From: Thermophagus sp052400625
Lineage (GTDB): Bacteria; Bacteroidota; Bacteroidia; Bacteroidales; Marinilabiliaceae
Direction: 5' to 3' (one strand)
Assembly (NCBI GenBank): GCA_052400625.1
Contig: JBQTGH010000004.1
Length of the DNA: 64,000 bases
Below are positions 45,205-54,215 of this stretch, in pieces. The notes under the pieces were generated by a model that was given only the letters and a program-made list of their open reading frames with translations, was not told the DNA's origin and made no database searches. Position numbers and translations under genes: made by a program. Positions within the stretch are counted from its first letter, which is position 1, and each line of letters starts with the position of its first letter.

Positions 45205-46764
45205 ATGAAACATTTCAGGTTTTTATTCATTGACAAACGTTACTTCACGCTCCTGTTGGCAATACTGTTTTTTTCCCCTTGTCAAGGATCATCCCAAGAG
45301 CCGGAAACCGACACCCTTTCAATAAAATCCTCCCCCAACATTGATGTTTTCACCCGATCGCTGGACAGTTTGGTCAATGTATGGTACGCCACGACCACGC
45401 CCGGATTGGTGGTAGATACCATCTACGAAAACGCATTCACTCATAGCAAAGATTTTAACGACTCTATTCTTATCAGACGCCTTGGCAAAATTGTTTCAGC
45501 CTTTCCTCTCACCTACAACAATCATGTTAAATCCTTTATTAAGCTCTATACCTTGGAACGCCGAGAACAGGTAGAAACCATGCTTGGCCTGTCGGATTAT
45601 TATTTTCCGTTATTCGAAGCTGAATTGGATGCAGCAGGTCTTCCGCTTGAACTAAAATACCTTCCGGTTATTGAGTCGGCCTTAAACCCAAGGGCCTTTT
45701 CGCGGGCGGGAGCTTCCGGCTTGTGGCAGTTTATGTATTACACAGGGAAACAGTATGGTCTTGAAATCAATTCTTACGTGGATGAGCGTAGAGATCCTCA
45801 TAAATCGACTCGTGCAGCCGTAAAATTCCTAAGCGATCTGTATGACATTTACGGCGACTGGCAGTTGGTTATTGCAGCCTACAATTGTGGTCCCGGAAAT
45901 GTAAACCGGGCTATCCGCCGCAGTGGTGGAAAAAGAAACTTTTGGGAATTGTTTTACCTCCTACCTCGTGAAACGAGAGGATATGTTCCAGCCTTTATTG
46001 CCGCGACCTATACATTTCATTACCATAAAGAACATAACCTCAAGCCACGCCCCACCCTGCTACCGGTAGCCACGGATACGGTCATGATATCCAAACCCCT
46101 TCACTTTTCTCAGGTAGCTGAAATGATGAATATACCCATCGACATAGTTCGACAGCTGAATCCCCAATACCGACGAGACATAATACCTGCACAAAATCAA
46201 TCGTATCCGCTTCGGTTAGCGTTTCACCAATCTACCTTTTTTGTCTCCCGGGAAGACACCATTTATAATTACAACCGCTCAAAATTTTTCCCCAACAACC
46301 AACTGGTCATAAAACCGGGTAGCACCACGGCCGGATCGGCAGCACCGCCTCCCGGAAAAGCCAAAATATATTATACGGTAAAATCCGGTGACGTAGTAGG
46401 ACTCATTGCCGACTGGTTCGATGTATATACCTCCAGCCTACGCTATTGGAACAATATTCGTCGAAACATTATTCGGGTTGGGCAAAAGCTGGTTATTTAT
46501 GTGGACAAGGATAAAGTGGATTATTACAAAGAGATAGCACGACAAAAGAGCGGCTATTCTTCATCATCGGCCGACAATCAACTGGCCGATTCCGGAAAGG
46601 ATGGAGACTACATTTATTACACCGTTGGCCATGGAGACAGCGTTTGGTCCATTGCCAAAAAATATCCGGGTGTAACAGATACCGACATACTGCGTTTAAA
46701 TAATATAAAAAACGCGCGTAGTATCAAACCCGGACAAAAATTAAAAATAAAACCAAAATCCTAA
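45205..46764 (+). CDS. MltD-like lytic transglycosylase with two LysM domains
   Basis: 519 aa with a signal peptide (YFTLLLAILFFSPCQGSSQ; a Cys at the end may be a lipobox). Goose-lysozyme/SLT domain about residues 115-280: KYLPVIESALNPRAFSRAG (catalytic E157), SGLWQFMYYTGKQYGL, VIAAYNCGPGNVNRAIRR, LPRETRGYVPAFIAA. Two C-terminal LysM domains (YYTVKSGDVVGLIADWF..., YYTVGHGDSVWSIAKKY...) bind peptidoglycan. It cleaves glycan strands to 1,6-anhydro-muropeptides in the periplasm. Followed at 27 bp by SGNH and MBOAT genes. O-acetylated MurNAc blocks these enzymes, so the linkage may be functional (inference). Confidence 0.92.
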   Translation: MKHFRFLFIDKRYFTLLLAILFFSPCQGSSQEPETDTLSIKSSPNIDVFTRSLDSLVNVWYATTTPGLVVDTIYENAFTHSKDFNDSILIRRLGKIVSAFPLTYNNHVKSFIKLYTLERREQVETMLGLSDYYFPLFEAELDAAGLPLELKYLPVIESALNPRAFSRAGASGLWQFMYYTGKQYGLEINSYVDERRDPHKSTRAAVKFLSDLYDIYGDWQLVIAAYNCGPGNVNRAIRRSGGKRNFWELFYLLPRETRGYVPAFIAATYTFHYHKEHNLKPRPTLLPVATDTVMISKPLHFSQVAEMMNIPIDIVRQLNPQYRRDIIPAQNQSYPLRLAFHQSTFFVSREDTIYNYNRSKFFPNNQLVIKPGSTTAGSAAPPPGKAKIYYTVKSGDVVGLIADWFDVYTSSLRYWNNIRRNIIRVGQKLVIYVDKDKVDYYKEIARQKSGYSSSSADNQLADSGKDGDYIYYTVGHGDSVWSIAKKYPGVTDTDILRLNNIKNARSIKPGQKLKIKPKS

Positions 46765-46791
46765 TGGCATCGGTGCATTAAGAGATGACGG

Positions 46792-48195
46792 ATGATACGT
46801 CCGATAAAAATATTTCTGTACTTTTTTCTGATCCTTTTGCTGATCATGATTATTGATCGGGGATTGTCCCATATGGGCATTTCTCTGGTTCCTGCTATTT
46901 GGGACCCCCCACTCACAGCCGGTGACCCCACAGCGCAGATATCGCTTAATTCTCCTCCGGGAACAAAGGAGGAAAATGATTCTGTATCTGTTTTGACAAA
47001 ACCATCAACAGATAACGCAGTTGTCGTTCCGGAAGGGATAAAAACGATTTATATCAATGATTCTGCATTAATAGCGCCTCCCCAATTCATACAACTCTTT
47101 ACCCATTTTTGTAATCGGGCGGAAAAGGCAAAAGAACAGGGATTACTTGTCAGAATTCTGCACATAGGCGACTCTCAAATAGAAGCAGACAGGATTACAG
47201 GTACATTGCGAAAAAAATTCCAAAACCGTTACGGTGGAAGTGGCCCGGGTTTTATAGTCCCTTTTGATCCACAGCATGTCAATGCCACCGTACGATTAAT
47301 CAATAAAGGAGATTGGCAGCTGTCATACAGCTATCGAAAAAACAATTACCCCGGCAATCTTAATTTTGGCTTTTCGGCCAAAGCAGCCTGGTTTAAAGGA
47401 GAATCGGCTAGTTTTATAGTATCTCCCATTGTCTGGAAATCCCAAAAGCTGGGGAACTTCACCAGAGCCAAGTTGTTCGTGACCACTGAAAAAGACTCCC
47501 TATTTATTCGTGTAAGAGATAATTCAACCTTATTATCATCAGTGGTTTTACCGCCATTGAACGATATTCAGACCTTAACTATTGACCAAATCCCGCCTGA
47601 AAAAAAAGTTACTTTTGAATTTACATCAGGGCACTCTCCCGCGTTCCATGGATTAACACTTGACGGCGATTATGGGGTGGCAGTAGACAATATGGCCATG
47701 CGAGGCCGTCCTTGGCCAGGGGTCCGTCTGGCTGAACACCAACTGTTAAAGTCGATGTCGGACGAATTAAACATCGGGCTCTTTATCCTTCAATTTGGGA
47801 CCAATATTTTACCGACCCGTTCCGATGATTATCATTTTTATTATTCACACTTTGTCAAGGAACTAAAAATTTTTAACACACTCTTCCCTGACATACCCGT
47901 TTTGGTGATCGGCGTTCAGGCCGCGGCTGGGTTATCTGGCAATGAAGTAAAGCCACTCCAACGGGCCCGTCTGATTTCAGAAGCTCAACGAACAGCAGCG
48001 TTGGAATGTCACATGGGCTTTATTGATTTGCAAAAAGCTATGGGAGGTGTGGATGCCGCAATATTATGGGCCAACCATAAACCACCGCTCATCTCCTCCG
48101 ATTATATGCACTTTAGCAGAAAAGGAGCATACGAAATAGCAATCAAAATTTGGAACTTAATGGAAGCTCTTCGGACCAAAATCTATGAACAGTAA
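46792..48195 (+). CDS. Membrane-anchored SGNH/GDSL hydrolase-like O-acetyltransferase or esterase
   Basis: 467 aa. N-terminal TM anchor (IFLYFFLILLLIMIIDRGL), a linker of about 80 residues, then an SGNH domain with block I HIGDSQIEADR (S128), block III-like LQFGTN and C-terminal DYMHFSRKG (D437, H440), completing a Ser-Asp-His triad. A beta insert lies between the motifs. The next gene (10 bp) is an MBOAT acyltransferase, the pairing of PatA/PatB and AlgI/AlgX-type O-acetylation systems, where the MBOAT exports acetyl groups and the SGNH protein transfers them. Target likely peptidoglycan or an exported glycan. Could also be an O-acetylesterase. Confidence 0.75.
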   Translation: MIRPIKIFLYFFLILLLIMIIDRGLSHMGISLVPAIWDPPLTAGDPTAQISLNSPPGTKEENDSVSVLTKPSTDNAVVVPEGIKTIYINDSALIAPPQFIQLFTHFCNRAEKAKEQGLLVRILHIGDSQIEADRITGTLRKKFQNRYGGSGPGFIVPFDPQHVNATVRLINKGDWQLSYSYRKNNYPGNLNFGFSAKAAWFKGESASFIVSPIVWKSQKLGNFTRAKLFVTTEKDSLFIRVRDNSTLLSSVVLPPLNDIQTLTIDQIPPEKKVTFEFTSGHSPAFHGLTLDGDYGVAVDNMAMRGRPWPGVRLAEHQLLKSMSDELNIGLFILQFGTNILPTRSDDYHFYYSHFVKELKIFNTLFPDIPVLVIGVQAAAGLSGNEVKPLQRARLISEAQRTAALECHMGFIDLQKAMGGVDAAILWANHKPPLISSDYMHFSRKGAYEIAIKIWNLMEALRTKIYEQ

Positions 48196-48205
48196 CTAAT
48201 TTTTC

Positions 48206-49714
48206 ATGAAATCGCTGCTCGATATAATAACTTACACCCCGGGAGAACCATTTATGTTCACCTCATCCCTGTTCTGGATTTTTTTTGGACTCGTATTGTT
48301 TATTCATTCTCTGATATATCGAAAACGGGCCCTACGCAGTATTTTTTTATTTTTTGCCAGTCTCTTTTTTTATTACAAAGCCGGAGGATATTATTTCTTC
48401 ATACTAATAATTTCTACCCTAACAGATTATTGGATAGGCTTGGGGATGGAACATTTCACCAAACAGTGGAAAAGAAAACTATTATTACTCCTCAGTCTGT
48501 CTGTCAATCTGGGAATGCTTGGCTACTTCAAATATGCCTGGTTTATTGCCGGCACCTGGGCAGACCTATCGGGCCAAAACATTGAAATGAAAGACTGGCT
48601 GGCAGAATTTTTTAACAATATTTGGGGAAGTTCGTTGGATATTACCGACATAGTTCTACCAATAGGGATCTCCTTTTTTACCTTTCAGACCATCAGCTAT
48701 ACCATTGATGTCTACCGTCGTCAGCTGGCGCCTGTTCGCAATATTTTTGACTTTGGTTTCTATGTTTCTTTTTTCCCTCAATTGGTAGCCGGGCCAATAG
48801 TACGGGCTCGGGAATTTATTCCACAATTGTATCGTTCTTTTAATCTGACCGAACAACAAGTCTGGCATGCGGTATTTCTAATACTTTCAGGATTGATAAA
48901 AAAATTAGTCTTTTCTGATTACATAGCAATCAACCTATCGGATAGAATTTTCGAGACCCCCTATCTCTATTCTGGCTTTGAAATATTGTCATCTGTTTAT
49001 GGTTATACCCTTCAAATTTATTGTGACTTTAGCGGCTATACCGATGTGGCGATTGGACTGGCTCTTCTTTTAGGTTTTAGATTACCAATTAATTTCAACA
49101 GCCCATATAAGGCTCTCTCGCTCGAGGACTTTTGGCGTCGCTGGCACATTTCCCTTTCCAGTTGGTTACGCGACTACCTTTACATTCCTTTGGGAGGAAA
49201 CAGGAAAGGCCAGTGGCGAACACAATTAAACGTCATGATAACTATGACCTTAGGTGGCTTCTGGCACGGTGCTTCCTGGCGTTTTGTACTTTGGGGAATC
49301 TGGCACGGAACAGGGTTAATCATCGACAAGTTGTTAAAACCAATAACATCCCGACTTCCTCAATGGATGGCATCATGGGCAGGCTTTTTAATAACCTTTC
49401 ATTTTGTTGCGGCAGGTTGGATATTATTTAGGGTTTCTGATCTTCAAAAAGCTTTTACTATGATAGAAAGGATTTTTATTGTTTTTCGACCCGAATTGAT
49501 ATTTCAGGCCCTTTCGGCCAACCCTCTTTCATATATTCTGCTGGTTTCCGGGTTTATTCTTCACTGGCTTCCGGCCTCTCTGAAAGAAAATATTAGAGGA
49601 AGGTTCATCACTGCGTCGTGGCCTGTCAAAGTGACACTAGCAGCCATTGTCGGCGTTATCCTGCTTCATTTCAGAAATATCGGCATTGTACCTTTTATCT
49701 ATTTCAGATTTTAA
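48206..49714 (+). CDS. MBOAT-family O-acyltransferase (AlgI/PatA-like)
   Basis: 502 aa, about 11-12 TM helices. MBOAT hallmarks: FTFQTISYTIDVYRRQ, VSFFPQLVAGPIVRAREFIPQL, YCDFSGYTDVAIGLALLLGF, RRWHISLSSWLRDYLYIPLGGNRKG and GGFWHGASWRFVLWGIWHG with the conserved His residues H354 and H367. Moves acyl (probably acetyl) groups across the inner membrane. Couples with the SGNH partner 10 bp upstream, in the same orientation as the lytic transglycosylase. The residues quoted are typical; the acceptor is inferred. Confidence 0.9.
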   Translation: MKSLLDIITYTPGEPFMFTSSLFWIFFGLVLFIHSLIYRKRALRSIFLFFASLFFYYKAGGYYFFILIISTLTDYWIGLGMEHFTKQWKRKLLLLLSLSVNLGMLGYFKYAWFIAGTWADLSGQNIEMKDWLAEFFNNIWGSSLDITDIVLPIGISFFTFQTISYTIDVYRRQLAPVRNIFDFGFYVSFFPQLVAGPIVRAREFIPQLYRSFNLTEQQVWHAVFLILSGLIKKLVFSDYIAINLSDRIFETPYLYSGFEILSSVYGYTLQIYCDFSGYTDVAIGLALLLGFRLPINFNSPYKALSLEDFWRRWHISLSSWLRDYLYIPLGGNRKGQWRTQLNVMITMTLGGFWHGASWRFVLWGIWHGTGLIIDKLLKPITSRLPQWMASWAGFLITFHFVAAGWILFRVSDLQKAFTMIERIFIVFRPELIFQALSANPLSYILLVSGFILHWLPASLKENIRGRFITASWPVKVTLAAIVGVILLHFRNIGIVPFIYFRF

Positions 49715-49945
49715 GGAATCCCCCTGACAAAATACATATCCATACGAATTGTTTTAATATATTGCTGATTCAGGATTGAATTGAATCAGAATGCCATTTT
49801 CAGGTTGGAATACCCAGTTTACAGAACCGGTGTCATGGCAAGATTTTTGAGGAATTGAGGCCGGTGCCAATAAGGCAAAATACGATCAAAAAAATAAATC
49901 CATTCTTTTTCAATTTGATATTGTTCGACTTAAACTTTATGAGCT

Positions 49946-50635
49946 ATGATTGTTATTTTCCTGTTCTTTATGATTGCGAGCCTAATCGTGAGTGCACAGC
50001 TTAAGAGACGATTTAAAAAATATTCCCAGACGCCTTTGAACAGTAATCTTTCCGGACGGGAAGTAGCGGAAAAAATGTTGCATGACAACGGGATCTATGA
50101 TGTAAAAGTATTATCCGCTAGAGGTCATTTAACGGATCATTACAATCCGGCCAACAAAACAGTCAATTTAAGCGAGACAGTTTATAATGGACGAAATGTG
50201 GCAGCTGCAGCTGTTGCGGCACATGAATGTGGTCATGCGGTTCAACACGCCCAAAGCTATGCGCCCCTCAAACTACGTTCAGCGTTGGTTCCGGTTCAAA
50301 ATATAAGTTCCAGAATTTTGAATGCGATATTTATCATGATGTTTTTTGGGGCCTTTATGTTGCCCAATTTCATAACATTTGACCTGGCACTACAAATAAT
50401 CATTGCCTGCTACGCTGTTTTCACCCTCTTTGCATTCATCACTCTTCCGGTGGAAATCAATGCGACCCGAAGAGCACTAGCGTGGTTGCACTCTGCCAAT
50501 ATTACCAGTGGTCGTAATCATCACCAAGCTCAAGACGCCTTAAAATGGGCCGCCTATACCTATGTAGTGGCCGCACTTTCAGCATTGGCAACGTTGGCCT
50601 ACTATGTGATGATATTTATGGGACGAAGAGATTAA
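49946..50635 (+). CDS. YugP-like neutral zinc metallopeptidase
   Basis: 229 aa membrane protein: N-terminal TM (MIVIFLFFMIASLIVSAQL), GREVAEKMLHDNGI, LSARGHLTDHYNPANKTVNLSETVY, the zinc motif HECGHAVQH (H93, E94, H97), then two central TM helices and PVEINATRRALAWL, whose Glu is the probable third ligand, and a C-terminal TM. Belongs to the Zn_peptidase_2 family; substrate unknown. Stands alone; the 230 bp upstream hold no gene. Confidence 0.88.
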   Translation: MIVIFLFFMIASLIVSAQLKRRFKKYSQTPLNSNLSGREVAEKMLHDNGIYDVKVLSARGHLTDHYNPANKTVNLSETVYNGRNVAAAAVAAHECGHAVQHAQSYAPLKLRSALVPVQNISSRILNAIFIMMFFGAFMLPNFITFDLALQIIIACYAVFTLFAFITLPVEINATRRALAWLHSANITSGRNHHQAQDALKWAAYTYVVAALSALATLAYYVMIFMGRRD

Positions 50636-50662
50636 CCTTTCGTTTTCAACAAAATAACATAA

Positions 50663-50689
50663 AAGCTGTCCTCAGAGGAAGGACAGCTT
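50663..50689. terminator. Hairpin between protease and TetR genes
   Basis: A perfect 10-bp stem AAGCTGTCCT (50663-50672) / AGGACAGCTT (50680-50689) with a 7-base loop. No T-run follows, so termination is plausible but not proven. Confidence 0.45.
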
Positions 50690-50844
50690 CACTTATGCCC
50701 TTCAGCGACATAAAATCATATCACCTTCATCCCAAATAAAATATCCATCCATTAAAGATTTCGTTTATCTCTCTTAATAAATAATTGGAGTCATTAAGAA
50801 AGCTTAAAAAAGAGATCACCTCTTTTCTGCAAATCAAAGTTTTG

Positions 50845-50852
50845 TACCTTTG
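50845..50852 (+). promoter_or_regulatory. -7 box of the TetR-efflux operon
   Basis: TACCTTTG, a full TAnnTTTG match, 39 bp before the tetR-like ATG. The nearby AAAAAGAGATCACCTCTTTT (50810-50829) is a palindrome-like sequence overlapping the -33 side and a candidate site for the regulator. Confidence 0.6.
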
Positions 50853-50890
50853 TGGAAACCCTAAAAACCCAAAAGGTGTAATTTGGTTTT

Positions 50891-51490
50891 ATGAAAGAAC
50901 GAATTATAAGAAAAGCGCAAGAACGGTTCCTTCAGTTTGGCTACAGCCGGGTCAGAGTGGTTGAAATCGCCACCGAGCTGGGCATTAGCAAAAAAACAGT
51001 TTACAACCACTTTAAAGGCAAAGAGGAACTTCTCACAATGGTAATTGAAAACTTTCAAAAAGAAATAGACTCCCAGTTGGAGGCTTTAGAGCAAGAGCAA
51101 CGCTCAGATTACCGTGATGAAGTATTTACCGAATTGGAAGTAGTAGGTAATTGGGTCAATAAACTGTCTCTACTATTGCACGACTTAAAACGAACCTTCC
51201 CAAAAGCTTATGACCAATTATGGAAAGCAGAACGGGAAATCATAGTCGAGCGTACCATGAAGAAACTGGAAAAAGGCGTAAGCTTGGGGTTGTTGCATGC
51301 CGACCGACGCACGCAAATAGCAATGGTGTTTTTTTTGATTTCTGCTCAACGAATTGCAGAGCCTGATTTCAAAGACACCATACCTCAAAAACTTTTGGAA
51401 AATCTACCTGGCGACCCACGTGAACTGCTGCGCGAAATAGTACTACTGATCAGTGAAGGAATAAAACGGAAAAATGACTATGACAAATAA
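50891..51490 (+). CDS. TetR/AcrR-family transcriptional regulator
   Basis: 199 aa. N-terminal TetR HTH (IIRKAQERFLQFGYSRVRVVEIATELGISKKTVYNHFKGKEEL collapsed here to its core: GISKKTVYNHF, residues ~28-45) followed by a helical ligand-binding domain. First gene of an export operon (TolC, HlyD, two ABC-2 permeases), so probably an autorepressor that responds to a transported compound. A palindrome at 50810-50829 in the promoter is a candidate operator. Ligand unknown. Confidence 0.88.
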   Translation: MKERIIRKAQERFLQFGYSRVRVVEIATELGISKKTVYNHFKGKEELLTMVIENFQKEIDSQLEALEQEQRSDYRDEVFTELEVVGNWVNKLSLLLHDLKRTFPKAYDQLWKAEREIIVERTMKKLEKGVSLGLLHADRRTQIAMVFFLISAQRIAEPDFKDTIPQKLLENLPGDPRELLREIVLLISEGIKRKNDYDK

Positions 51491-51643
51491 TACAGAAATG
51501 ACTATGCTTAACACTCATTATCCCGACCTTCCAGAAACATTTTCTGACCTTTCGGGCATAAAAATCAATCCAACTCCTACATCCAAGATATTTTCAACGG
51601 TTGCAAACTATTTCAATATCAAAAAATCATTAACCAGGAATTC

Positions 51644-53107
51644 ATGAAAAAAAGAGCCATGAAAAAAAACAGCCTGATAATACTATTCCTGATACTCCCG
51701 GCATTGGCAGAATCCAGAACGATGCCCGGAGAAGATGACCAAGGTACGGACACGTTGTATCTGGATTTCAGAGCCTCTGTAGAGCTAATGGAGTCTCAAA
51801 ATCAGATGATTGAATCGGCGAGATTAAACCAAAAAAGGGCCAACTTGGAGAAAAAAGCTGCTGCGGGAATGTACTTCCCCAGCATTGGTGCTTCAGCTAC
51901 CTATTCGGTAATGAGTGATCCACTGGAACTCGACTTAACACCTGTACGTGATGCCATAACACCACTGTACGAAACACTTAGTCAATTTGGCACATTCGAG
52001 CCTGCCACCTACTCTTCCACAATTAAAGCAGGGTTATCAGATGGGCTTCAACAAATTCAAAATGGCGAATGGGTCAAAGAGATTCAAAGAGATCAATTTG
52101 GCATGGCGGATATAAATGTTAACTGGCCTTTGTATGCCGGTGGTAGGATTCGTCTGGCTAACAAAGCAGCCAAAATAGGTATGCAGGAAGCCGACCACGA
52201 ATATGAATACACCTGGTCACAACAACATGTGGAATTGGTTCAACGCTACTACGGACTGCAGTTGGTCCGTCAGGTTGCAGACTTGCGCAAAGAAGTAATG
52301 GATGGCATGGCGCAACACCTGAACGATGCCAATAAAATGAAGGAAAATGGCATGATGGCAGAAGCCGAGAGACTGCATGCAGAGGTGGCCTTCGCTGAAG
52401 CGACACGAGAGTATAAAAAAGCACTAAAAGATGTTGAATTGATGGAAACCGCTCTTCGCAACACGCTGGCGACCGACCGACATGTGGTTCCTGTCTCAGA
52501 GCTTTTTATCGTTCCTGTCATTAAAGACAGACAATACTATATTGTGGAAGCCTTGGCCAATAATCCACAGTTAAAGCTGCTCAATGCCAAAAAAAATCTG
52601 GCAGATTTAGGCATAAAAAAAGAACGAGCGGCTTTTTTACCCAATGTTGCATTAATGGGAACAAAAGAACTGTACGAACATGACCTTTCGGAATACATTC
52701 CCGATTGGTTTTTCGGGGTCGGGCTTCAAATCAATCTATTTGATGGGATGTCCAAATTCCGGAAAGTAAGTGCCGCCAAAGTACAAAAACAAAGAGTGGT
52801 AACCATAGAAGAAAAAGCTCGGCAGGATATCGTAACACTGGTAACCAAGGTGCATCAGGAATTACAGAAAGCATTGGAAGAATACCAATCAACGCAAGCA
52901 TCATTAAAATTTGCTGAAGAGTATTACCGGGTACGCAACAAAGCTTTTCGGGAAGGATTTGCATCATCATCAGATGTAGTGGATGCTCGTCTCAATCTGT
53001 TCAAGGTAAAGACCGAACAATTAAAAGCCATGTACAATTATGATCTGGCTTGGGCCAGCCTTTTGGCCATTACAGGAAGTAGTGATCAATTTATGACCGC
53101 AGAATGA
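51644..53107 (+). CDS. TolC-family outer membrane efflux protein
   Basis: 487 aa with a signal peptide (NSLIILFLILPALAES). Long helical OEP repeats: SQNQMIESARLNQKRANLEKK... region near residues 45-75 and a second at about 330-470 (LADLGIKKERAAFLPNVALMG, YRVRNKAFREGFASSSDVVDARLNL). Forms the outer-membrane duct. First of two Met starts (51644, 51659) precede the signal. 153 bp after TetR, same strand. Confidence 0.9.
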   Translation: MKKRAMKKNSLIILFLILPALAESRTMPGEDDQGTDTLYLDFRASVELMESQNQMIESARLNQKRANLEKKAAAGMYFPSIGASATYSVMSDPLELDLTPVRDAITPLYETLSQFGTFEPATYSSTIKAGLSDGLQQIQNGEWVKEIQRDQFGMADINVNWPLYAGGRIRLANKAAKIGMQEADHEYEYTWSQQHVELVQRYYGLQLVRQVADLRKEVMDGMAQHLNDANKMKENGMMAEAERLHAEVAFAEATREYKKALKDVELMETALRNTLATDRHVVPVSELFIVPVIKDRQYYIVEALANNPQLKLLNAKKNLADLGIKKERAAFLPNVALMGTKELYEHDLSEYIPDWFFGVGLQINLFDGMSKFRKVSAAKVQKQRVVTIEEKARQDIVTLVTKVHQELQKALEEYQSTQASLKFAEEYYRVRNKAFREGFASSSDVVDARLNLFKVKTEQLKAMYNYDLAWASLLAITGSSDQFMTAE

Positions 53108-53176
53108 ATAACCAATACCCACCCGAACAAATAGAGAATTTAAAAAAATAATCCAACAACTAATAATACTGAACTT

Positions 53177-54169
53177 ATGAAGAGGAGTAATGTCATTGTT
53201 TTAATTGCCTTGATAGTTCTTTTAACGTTATTAACACTGATAGGTTGGTTCACTTACCGTCCGGAACCAATGATATTGCAAGGGCAAGTAGAAGCTACGG
53301 AGATAAAAGTTGCATCGAAACTAACGGCACGAATAGACAAAAAATTGGTTCGCAAAGGAATGGAAGTAAAACGGGGCGATACCCTAATTTGGCTCTACAG
53401 CCCCGAAGTTGAAGCTAAACTACAGCAGGCCAGAGCAGCCAGAAGTGCCGCATCGGCTCAAAACCAAAAGGCTGAAAAAGGAGCCCGCGAAGAACAAATA
53501 CGTGCAGCCCGAAACGTTTGGCTCAAAGCTAGAGCCGCTGCCGAATTAATGGAAAAGACTTTTGAACGGATAAACAACTTATACAATGAAGGTGTAGTTC
53601 CGGCCCAAAAAAGAGACGAGGCTGAGACACAAATGAAGGCAGCTCAACTCACTGAACAAGCCGCCAAATCCAATTATGACATGGCAATGACTGGGACCCG
53701 GGAGGAAGACAAAATGGCAGCTCAAGCCCTCGTACAGCAAGCTGACGGTGCCGTATCAGAAGTGGAAGCATACATGAGGGAGCGTATCCTTGTCGCCCCA
53801 ATCAACGGCGAGATAGCCAATGTATTGGCAGAACAGGGAGAATTGATCGCAGCCGGCTTCCCGGTGATAAGCATCATTGATCTAAACGATGTATGGGTAA
53901 CCTTCCATTTAAAGGAAGAATTATTAAGTGCCATGCCAAAAGGCACCAGATTTTCGGCCACTGTTCCCGCCCTGGGAAATCAACAAATAGAGTTTGAGGT
54001 AAGCTACCTGAATCCCATGGGCGATTTTGCCACCTGGAATGCCACCAAGACATCAGGAGATTTTGATATGAAAACATTCGAGGTGCGGGCGGTTCCTGTC
54101 GATTCCGTCGAAGGACTGCGTCCAGGCATGTCCGTCCTGTTGAATTATGATGAGCTGACCAAGAGATAG
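53177..54169 (+). CDS. HlyD/EmrA-type membrane fusion protein
   Basis: 330 aa. One N-terminal TM helix (VIVLIALIVLLTLLTLIGWF), biotinyl-lipoyl-like halves around GQVEATEIKVASKLTARI and VLAEQGELIAAGFPVISI, a coiled-coil hairpin between (about residues 75-190, Ala/Glu/Lys-rich) and a C-terminal beta-barrel (VWVTFHLKEELL, LRPGMSVLLNY). Bridges the inner-membrane permeases to the TolC protein 69 bp upstream. Confidence 0.9.
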   Translation: MKRSNVIVLIALIVLLTLLTLIGWFTYRPEPMILQGQVEATEIKVASKLTARIDKKLVRKGMEVKRGDTLIWLYSPEVEAKLQQARAARSAASAQNQKAEKGAREEQIRAARNVWLKARAAAELMEKTFERINNLYNEGVVPAQKRDEAETQMKAAQLTEQAAKSNYDMAMTGTREEDKMAAQALVQQADGAVSEVEAYMRERILVAPINGEIANVLAEQGELIAAGFPVISIIDLNDVWVTFHLKEELLSAMPKGTRFSATVPALGNQQIEFEVSYLNPMGDFATWNATKTSGDFDMKTFEVRAVPVDSVEGLRPGMSVLLNYDELTKR

Positions 54170-54215
54170 CATATACAACACTGACGACTGTTTTGACTAA
54201 AAAACAATTGAAAAA

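Noticed and set aside
45002..45208. Open frame of 68 codons overlapping the start of the lytic transglycosylase gene
   Set aside because: No recognisable motif, odd composition and an overlap at the next start; the region upstream is already explained by a terminator.
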